Positions 1-7,450 of a stretch of DNA of 35,836 nucleotides are shown piece after piece. Below the pieces are notes generated by a model. The model was not told the DNA's origin. It saw only the letters and a list, made by a program, of their open reading frames with translations, and made no database searches. The translations under genes were made by a program, and so were the position numbers. The stretch is from JAYVJH01 sp043777595 (GTDB taxonomy: Bacteria; Bacteroidota; Bacteroidia; Cytophagales; Spirosomataceae): positions 1 through 35,836 of the forward strand of contig JAYWHT010000080.1 in the NCBI GenBank assembly GCA_043777595.1. The letters are read 5' to 3'. Every line of letters begins with the position of its first letter. The first letter of the stretch is position 1.

Positions 1-248
1 TGAAAACCACGCGAAATACTCAGGGCACCTTCGGCCTTATAAAGTTTTCCCAAGCCTGTTTCGCAAGCGCTTAAAACCACAAGTCTTGGCTTTATATCGA
101 TAGTATAAAATTCAGAGTAACGCACCGTTTTATCAAAAAATTTAATGCTTGCGGGCTCATCTACACTACCAGATGACGCATGTGTGCATAAATGTAAAAT
201 AGAATAATGTGGCGCGAGTTGCTTAAAATTGTTAAAAGTGTCAAGGCT
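1..248 (-). pseudogene. CHAT-domain protease fragment (5'-truncated, runs off the window)
   Basis: Reading the minus strand from 248 to 1 gives one open frame with the two catalytic blocks of CHAT (caspase-like) peptidases: YSILHLCTHASS with the catalytic His, then LVVLSACETGLGKLYKAEGALSISRGF with the catalytic Cys. CHAT domains usually sit at the C-terminus of TPR proteins. The upstream TPR part is missing: the frame hits a stop at 249-251, exactly where a plus-strand SusC fragment begins. The gene is therefore cut at its 5' side by a rearrangement, or the assembly is misjoined here. The C-terminal end lies beyond base 1. The domain call is firm; the status of the gene is not. Confidence 0.75.
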
Positions 249-682
249 TTACTGTTTCGGCTTTGATTGGTGGAAAAGCAGGTTTTTTTAAATATAACCA
301 AACTGCCAGAGACATGGCCAATCCAACCAAACGCCAACACGAAGACTACTGGAGCTTGCCAACAGCCGACTTGACAACGCTCTATAACGACCAGACTCGT
401 TGGGTACAGCGTGCCGATTTTATTAAGTTGCGCCAACTTACGCTCTCTTATACTGTTCCAAAACAATATTTGGAGCAAAGTCGCTACATCAAGCGTCTAA
501 ATTTGGGCTTTACGGGTGCCAACTTGTTTACTTACACCAAATTTAGCGGTGCTTATGATGTAGAGTCAGAAACCAACGGTTCGTCGGCTTCGGGAGCATC
601 TTGGGCCTGGACTCGGGGTATAGATTCGTGGGACGGTGGTATTCCCAAAAGCTATACGTTTTCACTTAATGTAGGATTTTAA
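236..682 (+). pseudogene. SusC/RagA-type TonB-dependent receptor, C-terminal fragment
   Basis: The open frame begins after a stop at 233-235 and ends at 682. It has no credible start codon; the first possible start is a TTG at 263. The protein reads like the last beta-strands of a SusC outer-membrane receptor: FTVSALIGGKAG, RQHEDYW, FIKLRQLTLSYTVP, RLNLGFTGANLFTYTKFSG, and a terminal SFSLNVGF-like strand ending in an aromatic residue, the usual outer-membrane barrel signal. A whole SusC is roughly 1000 residues, so about 85% is missing. It is followed 110 bp later by a SusD-like gene, the normal partner order. Upstream sequence is an unrelated minus-strand CHAT gene. Confidence 0.75.
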
Positions 683-791
683 AATAAATCAGTAACCGAA
701 TGGTTGGGTGATTGAATGGACGAATCCAAGGCTATTCATCAAATAATACAATCTCTCTGCGAATTACTTACATCATTACAAAAAAATAAAA

Positions 792-2060
792 ATGAAAAAT
801 AAATTTATAAAATACATCAACTACTCACCGCTACTGTTTGGCATATTGCTAACAAGTTGCGACCTCGCCATTCTGAAAGACCCCAAAGCATTTACAGTTG
901 AAAAAGCGCAAGATGCCAACGGTGCATATCAAAGCGCAACGGGGGCTATCAAAAACGTATTTGATGGCCACCAAAAAATGGCTTGGGCGGCTGGGTTTGT
1001 AGGTAACGAAGAAATACAGTCGGTAACAGACAATGCCATATCGCAAATTGGCTTGCGCTTGGAGCGTGAAAATACATTGGCCAAAGACAATCCATTCAAT
1101 CGGTCTATTGTGAGTGTAACCTATCAAGGGCTGGCTCTGGCCGACAATGCCCGTCAGGCCATTGCCAAAAACACATTTAGTGATAAAGGTAAAGCGTTGC
1201 TGCTCGCCAATGTAGCCATGGCTGAGGGAATTGCTTATGGCGATATGGCCAAGTTTTATGCGGGTGTGGTAGAATATGGAACAGGTAACGTACTCGACCC
1301 AGCTACTGCCAAAACCAAGGCAATCGTAGCACTCAATGAAGCCATTACCCAGTTCAAGGCCGCCGATGCTATCACAGCGGTAGCCACAGAGCGTTTGACA
1401 GGACTGTTTATAGATGGAGCTATTGGTCAAAAATTTTGTAATTCTTTTATTGGAATGTTACACTTTGACACAGGCACAAAAGCAAGTGCAACGCCGTTTT
1501 TGGCATTGGGCTATGTGGCTGCCGATGCAGGCAAAGAAATTGGTATCTTGAACATCAATGCGCTGACAGGGGCCGGTATTTATCCAGAATGGCGGTCGGG
1601 TGCTGAGTTTCAGCTCAATGGTTATTCACAAAAATTGATTGACAACCGCATTGCTGCCGATACACTGCGCCGTGCGCCAGCTCGGTGGTTTGTACCAGCC
1701 AGGGGTATTTTGGTAGATGCCAACAGGCTGGCTATGAATTACTTTTTTCCACAGTCGCCACTAACGGCTACTACTCCTGCTGGTGGTGCAACATTGGCTG
1801 CTTTTCCGATTATTACATGGCAAGAAGTAGCACTCATGCAAGCCGACCCCGCTATTGGTAAAGCCGATGCTACAGCTACCAAAGCTGCCGTGATGACTTC
1901 GTGGCGCATACCAGCCGCCCGTGCAGCGATGTTGGCCGCCGATGCCGCCATTACGCTGGAGCGTGTGGCTCGCTACGAATATGTAGGCCGTGGCCGAAGA
2001 TTTGCTGCCGTTGGTAGTTATACCAAATGGGAAATATCCAACGAGTTTAATTTTAAGTAA
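792..2060 (+). CDS. SusD/RagB-like outer-membrane lipoprotein
   Basis: A 422-aa protein with a lipoprotein signal: basic start MKNKFIKY, hydrophobic stretch and lipobox LLTSC at about residues 19-23. The rest is an alanine-rich helical protein in the style of SusD helical-repeat lipoproteins. Near the end, LERVARYEYVGRGRRFAAVGSYTKWEI resembles the C-terminal SusD motif (ERR..F.G.R.FDL.RW). It directly follows a SusC 3' end, the canonical pair, and would bind substrate at the cell surface for a TonB-dependent receptor. Its partner is truncated here, so function in this copy is doubtful. It is a little shorter than typical SusD proteins (450-600 aa). Confidence 0.72.
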   Translation: MKNKFIKYINYSPLLFGILLTSCDLAILKDPKAFTVEKAQDANGAYQSATGAIKNVFDGHQKMAWAAGFVGNEEIQSVTDNAISQIGLRLERENTLAKDNPFNRSIVSVTYQGLALADNARQAIAKNTFSDKGKALLLANVAMAEGIAYGDMAKFYAGVVEYGTGNVLDPATAKTKAIVALNEAITQFKAADAITAVATERLTGLFIDGAIGQKFCNSFIGMLHFDTGTKASATPFLALGYVAADAGKEIGILNINALTGAGIYPEWRSGAEFQLNGYSQKLIDNRIAADTLRRAPARWFVPARGILVDANRLAMNYFFPQSPLTATTPAGGATLAAFPIITWQEVALMQADPAIGKADATATKAAVMTSWRIPAARAAMLAADAAITLERVARYEYVGRGRRFAAVGSYTKWEISNEFNFK

Positions 2061-2080
2061 AGTAGTATTGTTTTTTTTGG

Positions 2081-2131
2081 AAAGGCGTAAATGGGTAAAT
2101 ACAGAAATGTTTTACACTCATTTACGCCTTT
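2081..2131 (+). terminator. stem-loop downstream of the SusD-like gene
   Basis: Perfect 13-bp inverted repeat: AAAGGCGTAAATG at 2081-2093 and its complement at 2119-2131, with an inner GTAAA/TTTAC pair in the loop. It sits 20 bp after the SusD-like stop, before the fabH promoter. There is no strong T-run directly after it, so terminator activity is likely rather than certain. Confidence 0.55.
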
Positions 2132-2158
2132 ACTTATTTAAAATTGTACAAAAACAAC

Positions 2159-2188
2159 TTGAAAAATTAACACTTACTCGTATTTTTA
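2159..2188 (+). promoter_or_regulatory. putative Bacteroidota promoter of fabH
   Basis: TTG at 2159-2161, 19 bases, then TATTTTTA at 2181-2188. This is one base off the TAnnTTTG -7 consensus with the usual spacing. The fabH ATG is 20 bp downstream. Confidence 0.45.
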
Positions 2189-2207
2189 CGCAAAAATCAA
2201 ACCAACT

Positions 2208-3263
2208 ATGTTTCAATCAAAAATTGCAGGAATAGGGCATTATGTACCCCAACGAGTGATGACTAACGCTGACTTGTCGCAAATAATGGAAACCTCAGAC
2301 GAGTGGATTCAAGAACGGACAGGTATAAAAGAGCGGAGATACGCCAAAAAATTTGAAGAAACTACCACAACTATGGGCGCCGCCGCCGCACGTATTGCCT
2401 GCGAGCGAGCCAATATCACACCTGCCGAAGTCGATTTTATTGTCTTCGCTACACTAAGTCCCGATTACTATTTCCCGGGTTGTGGGGTACTTTTGCAACG
2501 AGAATTGGGTATTACCAAACAAGAAGTAGGGGCGTTGGACATCAGAAATCAATGCTCGGGTTTTATATATGCACTCTCTATTGCCGACCAATTTGTCAAA
2601 ACAGGAATGTACAAAAACGTATTGGTCGTAGGTTCAGAGATGCACTCAATGGGTCTTGAATTTAGTACCGAAGGACGTAACGTTACCGTTATTTTTGGCG
2701 ATGGGGCGGGGGCTGTAATCGTTCAGCCAACCGAAAAAGAAGGTCAGGGTATTCTGACAACACACTTACACTCAGACGGCACACACGCCGAAGAGCTGGC
2801 CATGATAAACCCTGGTAGCCATGGCGGCTATCATTTGGGCAAAGACAAATTTAAGTTTCCAGATACAGAATTTGGCGAAATTTTTATTTATGAAGGCTTG
2901 CTCGAAAACAAAGACGTTTACCCAAACATGAATGGCCAACTTGTTTTCAAGACTGCCGTTGTCAAGTTTCCAGAAGTTATCAGAGAGGCACTCACCAAAA
3001 CAGGACTTGCGGCTACCGATATAGATTTGCTCGTGCCACACCAAGCCAATCTTCGTATTAGTCAATTTGTACAAAAACAATTAGGCTTGCCCGACGACAA
3101 AGTTTGGAATAATATCCAGAAATACGGCAACACCACAGCCGCCTCTATTCCGATTGCACTCTGCGAAGCATGGGAAGCTGGCAAAGTCAAAGAAGGTGAT
3201 TTGGTATGTTTGGCGGCTTTTGGTAGTGGTTTTACGTGGGGTTCGGCACTTATTCGCTGGTAA
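2208..3263 (+). CDS. fabH: 3-oxoacyl-ACP synthase III (FabH family)
   Basis: 351 aa, slightly longer than E. coli FabH (317 aa). The N-terminus IAGIGHYVPQRVMTN and TSDEWIQERTGIKERR are classic FabH. The catalytic triad is visible: Cys116 in IRNQCSGF, His278 in VPHQANLRI and Asn308 in KYGNTTAASIP. The C-terminus LVCLAAFGSGFTWGSALIRW matches the family end. It condenses an acyl-CoA primer with malonyl-ACP to start fatty acid synthesis in the cytoplasm. An insert around residues 205-245 (GSHGGYHLGKDK onward) is seen in a subgroup of KASIII-like enzymes, so a specialised acyl transfer role cannot be excluded. The helix-hairpin-helix gene starts 15 bp downstream and may be co-transcribed. Confidence 0.9.
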   Translation: MFQSKIAGIGHYVPQRVMTNADLSQIMETSDEWIQERTGIKERRYAKKFEETTTTMGAAAARIACERANITPAEVDFIVFATLSPDYYFPGCGVLLQRELGITKQEVGALDIRNQCSGFIYALSIADQFVKTGMYKNVLVVGSEMHSMGLEFSTEGRNVTVIFGDGAGAVIVQPTEKEGQGILTTHLHSDGTHAEELAMINPGSHGGYHLGKDKFKFPDTEFGEIFIYEGLLENKDVYPNMNGQLVFKTAVVKFPEVIREALTKTGLAATDIDLLVPHQANLRISQFVQKQLGLPDDKVWNNIQKYGNTTAASIPIALCEAWEAGKVKEGDLVCLAAFGSGFTWGSALIRW

Positions 3264-3278
3264 TAAAAATAACAAGTG

Positions 3279-4223
3279 ATGCTCAATCGACTTCGTGATT
3301 ATTTTGGATTTTCTCGTCAAGAAGTTCGGGGCTTTTTGGTACTGGTTGGCTTGATGCTTGTGCTGTGGTTTTCGCCACTGATTTACGACCGCTTTTATGT
3401 TTCCGACAATGCTGACTTTACAATTTCAGACCGCCAGACTGCCGATAGTCTGGCGGCTGTGTTAGAGAGCGTTCAGCCTGAAAAACGTAATTTTGAAAAA
3501 TACGAAAAATACAATCAAGCAACTCAAAACCCCGAAAAACCGTTTGTACTCACAGAGTTTGACCCTAACAGTGCTGATTCTGAACAGTTACAATCGCTGG
3601 GAGTACCTCGTTTTATAGCAGAGCGAATCGTCAAGTATCGCTCCAAGGGAGGGAAGTTTAGAAAAAAAGAAGATTTGAAACGTATTTATGATTTTCCGCC
3701 CAAATTATACGATAAATTAGAACCATACATTTCGTTAAATACCGACAATCAGAGTGTTAAAGTCGATAATAGATTTCCCGAAAAACCAACATTTACAGAA
3801 AATAAACCAGTTTATGTCAAACCAGCTATTGTAGTTTTTGACATAAATAGCGCGGACACAACCCAGCTCATCAAACTCAAAGGCATAGGCTCAAAGTTGG
3901 CGGCTCGTATAGTAAAGTTTCGAGATGGTTTGGGTGGATTTATTTCGACCAATCAATATAATGAAGTATTTGGGCTTGATTCGTTGGCGTTGGCAGAGTT
4001 AAACAAGTTTAGCGTTGTACGGTCTGAGCCTCAAAAAATAAACGTAAACACTGCTACTGCCGAAATCCTCGACAGGCACGTTTATATTTCGGCCAAGCAA
4101 GCGCAGATTATTGTTCGGTACAGAGAGCAGCACGGTAGCTACAACTCACCAACTGACTTACTGAAAATCAAAATATTTGACGAAAAATATATTGACAAAA
4201 TAAAACCTTATTTAGTCTTTTGA
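3279..4223 (+). CDS. membrane-anchored helix-hairpin-helix (ComEA-like) protein
   Basis: The N-terminus RLRDYFGFSRQEVRGFLVLVGLMLVLWFSPLIY is a single transmembrane segment. Three repeats of the helix-hairpin-helix module follow: FDPNSADSEQLQSLGVPRFIAERIVKYR, FDINSADTTQLIKLKGIGSKLAARIVKFR, and INVNTATAEILDRHVYISAKQAQIIVRYR. ComEA and its relatives use this fold to bind double-stranded DNA without sequence preference, sometimes in DNA uptake. The gene could be read from a GTG at 3276, but the adjacent ATG at 3279 is the better start. It lies 15 bp after fabH. A role in natural transformation is only inference, since no other com genes are in the window. Confidence 0.8.
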   Translation: MLNRLRDYFGFSRQEVRGFLVLVGLMLVLWFSPLIYDRFYVSDNADFTISDRQTADSLAAVLESVQPEKRNFEKYEKYNQATQNPEKPFVLTEFDPNSADSEQLQSLGVPRFIAERIVKYRSKGGKFRKKEDLKRIYDFPPKLYDKLEPYISLNTDNQSVKVDNRFPEKPTFTENKPVYVKPAIVVFDINSADTTQLIKLKGIGSKLAARIVKFRDGLGGFISTNQYNEVFGLDSLALAELNKFSVVRSEPQKINVNTATAEILDRHVYISAKQAQIIVRYREQHGSYNSPTDLLKIKIFDEKYIDKIKPYLVF

Positions 4224-4235
4224 GTAGTAGTTTTA

Positions 4236-4269
4236 TGAATGACAGTTCGCAACTGCGAAATATCATTCA
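4236..4269. terminator. bidirectional stem-loop between converging genes
   Basis: Nested inverted repeat: outer TGAATGA (4236-4242) with TCATTCA (4263-4269), inner TTCGC-AACT-GCGAA (4246-4259). It lies between the convergent ends of the helix-hairpin-helix gene and lspA. No strong T-run follows. Confidence 0.4.
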
Positions 4270-4280
4270 CAACATTATTT

Positions 4281-4302
4281 GTTTTTCACTATTCACTACT
4301 TC
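4281..4302 (-). repeat. dispersed repeat related to GTAGTGAATAGTGAAAAA (copy 1)
   Basis: The minus strand reads GTAGTGAATAGTGAAAAAC, overlapping the lspA stop codon. Longer relatives occur at 24812-24854 and 29776-29817. Confidence 0.5.
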
Positions 4303-4948
4303 GTTCTTCGCTTGTGGCTGCATCGTTTGGCAGTTTAATCTCTTCTTCTGAGTCTTCGTTGTCCAATCGTGGGAAAAACGTACCCTGAAATACTAAGATA
4401 GTACAAACGCCAATAAAAATACACGAGTCGGCAAAGTTAAAAATAGGCATCGAAAAATAGTTGCCACCCCAGAGCGGAATCCAGTCGGGCATATATCCTT
4501 GCCAAAAATCAAAGAAAATCATGTCTATTACCTGTCCATGAAACCACGGCGAGAGCGAGCCAATCGGTGCATTGTCGAGCAATACTCCATAAAAAATGCT
4601 ATCAAGCACGTTGCCGATTGCACCTGCAAAAATCATAGCCATGGCCCACAAAAGGCCACTTTTTGCATTGTGTTTGGCCAAATGAACAATATAGTACCCC
4701 AAAAATCCAGTAGCTATTAGTCTAAATATTGTCAAAAATATTTTACCCAGTGGGTGTTCGAGCCTCATGCCAAAGGCCATGCCTTCGTTGGTGATGTAGT
4801 GTAGTTTGAGCCAGTCGCCAATCAGACGGATTTCACCACCAGTGCCTTGGTACATGTATCGATGTACTAACTGCTTAGAAAGCTGGTCGATGACAATGAG
4901 CAAGATGGCAAAAAGAAAAAAGCGAGTTGGATTTTTGACTGGAAACAT
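4289..4948 (-). CDS. lspA: lipoprotein signal peptidase (signal peptidase II)
   Basis: 219 aa from the chosen ATG at 4948 (MFPVKNPTRFF). The longer frame up to 5026 is rejected because its extra N-terminus is encoded by a perfect hairpin repeat. Four membrane helices are visible. The two catalytic aspartates are Asp116 in AIGNVLDSIFYG and Asp174 in IFNFADSCIFIG, with the conserved TNEGMAFG block before them. The enzyme cleaves diacylglyceryl-modified prolipoproteins just before the lipobox Cys, in the inner membrane. A charged tail (DNEDSEEEIKLPNDAATSEE) extends the C-terminus, as is common in Bacteroidota. It lies downstream of the proline dehydrogenase gene on the same strand. Confidence 0.93.
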   Translation of the reverse strand: MFPVKNPTRFFLFAILLIVIDQLSKQLVHRYMYQGTGGEIRLIGDWLKLHYITNEGMAFGMRLEHPLGKIFLTIFRLIATGFLGYYIVHLAKHNAKSGLLWAMAMIFAGAIGNVLDSIFYGVLLDNAPIGSLSPWFHGQVIDMIFFDFWQGYMPDWIPLWGGNYFSMPIFNFADSCIFIGVCTILVFQGTFFPRLDNEDSEEEIKLPNDAATSEERSSE

Positions 4949-4990
4949 TCGGCTGGGAATATAAGAGTTGTGAAAGATGGGTATAGGGTA

Positions 4991-5034
4991 TATGATATTT
5001 GATGTATTTATTATGCCATACATCAAATATCATA
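4991..5034 (-). repeat. perfect 17-bp hairpin between proline dehydrogenase and lspA
   Basis: The arms 4991-5007 and 5018-5034 are perfect reverse complements with a 10-base loop. The sequence is AT-rich (ATGATATTTGATGTAT core) and lies in the 92-bp gap between the two minus-strand genes. It could reduce read-through into lspA or be one of the short ATCAAATATCAT-type repeats found in Bacteroidota intergenic DNA. Confidence 0.6.
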
Positions 5035-5040
5035 CATCAT

Positions 5041-6237
5041 TCAGTGCGCTTTTCGTCTTAGTACTTCTTTTTTGATAAGTAAAAACTCTCTGCTACTTTG
5101 GCCTGCAATAGATTTGTTTTCGGCAGCCCGACGGAACAGGTAAGGCATTACCGACTGAATGGGGCCATAAGGTACATATTTGGCAACGTTATAACCAGAT
5201 TTGGATAAATTATAAGAGATATTGTCGCTCATACCCAGTAGTTGTGCAAACCATACGTGGTTATCGTTGTGAGCAATGTCCATTTTGTCCATTAGTTCGG
5301 CACAATACAAACAGCTTTTTTCGTTGTGTGTTCCCAAACAAAAAGAAATCACGTTACGATTTTGAAGACAAAACACAATCGAGTCATCAAAATCTCTATC
5401 AGTATCGGCTTTGGTGTTGTGTATTGGGTCTTTGTATTCTTCTTCGTGCGAGCGCAGCCGCTCTCTTTCAATATATGCACCACGCACCAGTTTGGCACCC
5501 AGTAGGTAGCCCTCTGTTTTGGCTATTTTTGTTGCTTTTTCCAAATTTCCCAGCATATCGGCACGGTACATTTGGTATGTGTTATAGACTGTTGTGGTCG
5601 AAGTGTTGTATTTTTTCATGGCACAATACGCCAAATCGTCAATCACGTCCTGAATCCAGCTTTCTTCGGCATCAATAAACAAGCGCACATTTTGTTCACA
5701 GGCTTTGGCACACAATCTATCGACACGTTGCTTTACGTTCTGAAACTGTAGCTTTTCGTCGTCTGTCAGTTCATAGTCTTGTTGGATTTTTTCTAATAGC
5801 TCTGTCGAAGCTACGCCAGTAATCTTAAAAACAGAAAAAGGCACGTCTTCTGACTGACTTGCCTTTTCGATTGTTTTCAAAATCTCTTTGGTAGTATGCT
5901 CAAAACTGCTTTCTGAGTCCTCGCCTTCAACCGAATAGTCTAATATTGTACCAACACCGCCTTTTGAGAGACTCTCTATGGTTTTGTTACATTCTGTGAT
6001 AGTTTCGCCTCCACAAAACTGCTCAAAAATAGTAAGCCTAATGAGACTTTTGATAGGTAATTGTAATAAAAAAGCGAGTTTTATAAAAAAAGTACCTAAT
6101 TTTACGACCCAAGCCTTGTTCATTAGGTTGAATAACCAATAGGCTTTTTGGAGTTGGAAGTTAGATTTGGACGAAAAAGCCACAGATGTGTCCTCTAATT
6201 CTATTTTGGCTCGGTGCGAAGTAGCAGTAGCTTGCAT
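5041..6237 (-). CDS. proline dehydrogenase (FAD-dependent, monofunctional)
   Basis: 398 aa. The C-terminal half carries the PRODH barrel motifs: RLFIDAEESWIQDVID, TYQMYRADML, GAKLVRGAYIERERLR, HNDNHVWFAQLLGMSDNIS and the closing KYVPYGPIQSVMPYLFRRAAENKS, which contains the conserved Arg pair that binds the substrate carboxylate. It oxidises proline to pyrroline-5-carboxylate and passes electrons to the respiratory quinone pool. There is no fused P5C dehydrogenase domain, as usual in Bacteroidota. It is divergent from the DAHP synthase gene, with a TAACTTTG promoter element just upstream, and lspA follows on the same strand. Confidence 0.92.
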   Translation of the reverse strand: MQATATSHRAKIELEDTSVAFSSKSNFQLQKAYWLFNLMNKAWVVKLGTFFIKLAFLLQLPIKSLIRLTIFEQFCGGETITECNKTIESLSKGGVGTILDYSVEGEDSESSFEHTTKEILKTIEKASQSEDVPFSVFKITGVASTELLEKIQQDYELTDDEKLQFQNVKQRVDRLCAKACEQNVRLFIDAEESWIQDVIDDLAYCAMKKYNTSTTTVYNTYQMYRADMLGNLEKATKIAKTEGYLLGAKLVRGAYIERERLRSHEEEYKDPIHNTKADTDRDFDDSIVFCLQNRNVISFCLGTHNEKSCLYCAELMDKMDIAHNDNHVWFAQLLGMSDNISYNLSKSGYNVAKYVPYGPIQSVMPYLFRRAAENKSIAGQSSREFLLIKKEVLRRKAH

Positions 6238-6294
6238 AACTTTTTGAACAATAATGAACTGTTAGGTTTGTTTGAGTTTCATAAAAACGGACTG

Positions 6295-6302
6295 CAAAGT
6301 TA
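6295..6302 (-). promoter_or_regulatory. putative -7 element for proline dehydrogenase
   Basis: The minus strand reads TAACTTTG, an exact TAnnTTTG match, 57 bp before the ATG. A TTG lies 16 bases upstream (complement of 6319-6321), somewhat closer than usual. Confidence 0.45.
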
Positions 6303-6355
6303 CAAACAAAAAAGTATTCAATTTGATTGTTAGACCTGTTAATTTTTTTATTTTT

Positions 6356-7450
6356 ATGAGTGCAACCTTAGATATTGTAAAAATGAACTCGTGGATAGAC
6401 ACAAATGGCAAGCCGCTCATTATTGCAGGCCCATGTAGTGCTGAAACTGAGGACCAAGTAAAAGAAACTGCTCGGCAAATAAAAGCCGAGGGCTTTGCCA
6501 ACGTGCTGAGAGCGGGCGTATGGAAACCACGCACTCGCCCAGGTTTGTTTGAGGGTATAGGAGAGCCTGCACTCAAATGGCTGGTAGAAGCCCGTGAAGA
6601 AACTGGTCTGCCGATAGCCATTGAGGTAGCTACGCCAAGCCACGTAGAGTTGGCACTCAAATACGGCATTGATATATTATGGATTGGCGCACGCACAACC
6701 GTGAACCCCTTTAATGTGCAAGATTTGGCCGACTCCCTGCAAGGTGTAGATGTACCTGTGTTGATCAAAAACCCAGTGAATCCAGATTTAGCTCTCTGGA
6801 TTGGAGCATTTGAGCGTATCAATCGGGCGGGTATCAAAAAACTGGGGGCTATTCACCGTGGTTTTTCTAATGCCCAAGAAACCAAATACCGCAACTCGCC
6901 GATGTGGAATATTGCTATCGAACTCAAAACAAAATTTCCAGATTTGCCACTCATCGGCGATCCAAGCCACATGGCGGGCAAGCGTGAATATTTGTACGAA
7001 CTCACCCAGCGTGCGCTCGACTTGAACTACGACGGCCTTATTATTGAGTCGCACCGTGACCCAGACAAAGCGTGGTCTGATGCGGCGCAGCAACTGACAC
7101 CAGCCAAATTGGGCGAAATGTTACAAGAACTGCACGTTCGTAAACCAGAATATGGCAACGACTACCAGAACGAACTCGAAAACTTGCGTAGTAAGATTGA
7201 TAATTTAGACCGTGAATTATTGGAAATTCTCTCAACTCGTATGTCGATGGTTGAGAACCTGGCTGACTACAAGCGTGAAAACAACGTGGCTGTTTTCCAG
7301 ATGGACAGATGGAGACAGTTGCGTAAAAATCGTGCGGAGTTGGGCAAGCAGCTAAACTTATATCCAGATTTTGTAGAAGAACTTTTTGAATTGGTTCACA
7401 TGGCCTCTATCAGAAAACAAACCGAAGTGATGGCTTCAGAGACGGCTTAG
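6356..7450 (+). CDS. bifunctional DAHP synthase / chorismate mutase (AroQ type)
   Basis: 364 aa from ATG 6356; an in-frame start at 6272 would add unconserved residues. Residues 1 to about 260 are a class I-beta DAHP synthase: PLIIAGPCSAE, VLRAGVWKPRTRPG, IGARTTVNPF, VLIKNPVNPD, LGAIHRGFS, PLIGDPSHMAGKRE and GLIIESHRDPDKAWSDA, which supplies metal and substrate ligands. The last 90 residues are an AroQ chorismate mutase helix bundle (LRSKIDNLDRELLEILSTRMSMVENLADYKREN). The fusion joins the entry step of the shikimate pathway to the branch toward phenylalanine and tyrosine. Its 3' end overlaps the converging glycosyltransferase gene by 15 bp. Confidence 0.93.
   Translation: MSATLDIVKMNSWIDTNGKPLIIAGPCSAETEDQVKETARQIKAEGFANVLRAGVWKPRTRPGLFEGIGEPALKWLVEAREETGLPIAIEVATPSHVELALKYGIDILWIGARTTVNPFNVQDLADSLQGVDVPVLIKNPVNPDLALWIGAFERINRAGIKKLGAIHRGFSNAQETKYRNSPMWNIAIELKTKFPDLPLIGDPSHMAGKREYLYELTQRALDLNYDGLIIESHRDPDKAWSDAAQQLTPAKLGEMLQELHVRKPEYGNDYQNELENLRSKIDNLDRELLEILSTRMSMVENLADYKRENNVAVFQMDRWRQLRKNRAELGKQLNLYPDFVEELFELVHMASIRKQTEVMASETA

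Noticed and set aside
849..1430. 193-aa minus-strand frame opposite the SusD-like gene
   Set aside because: Antisense shadow of a clear lipoprotein gene; no domain pattern.
1990..2235. 81-aa plus-strand frame overlapping the SusD-like 3' end and the fabH start
   Set aside because: Out of frame with two well-supported genes and crossing a terminator hairpin; composition is not protein-like.
4949..5026. N-terminal extension of LspA
   Set aside because: The extra residues are encoded by a perfect hairpin repeat; LspA proteins begin shortly before the first membrane helix, as with ATG 4948.
5244..5678. 144-aa plus-strand frame opposite proline dehydrogenase
   Set aside because: Shadow frame; proline dehydrogenase motifs on the other strand are unambiguous.
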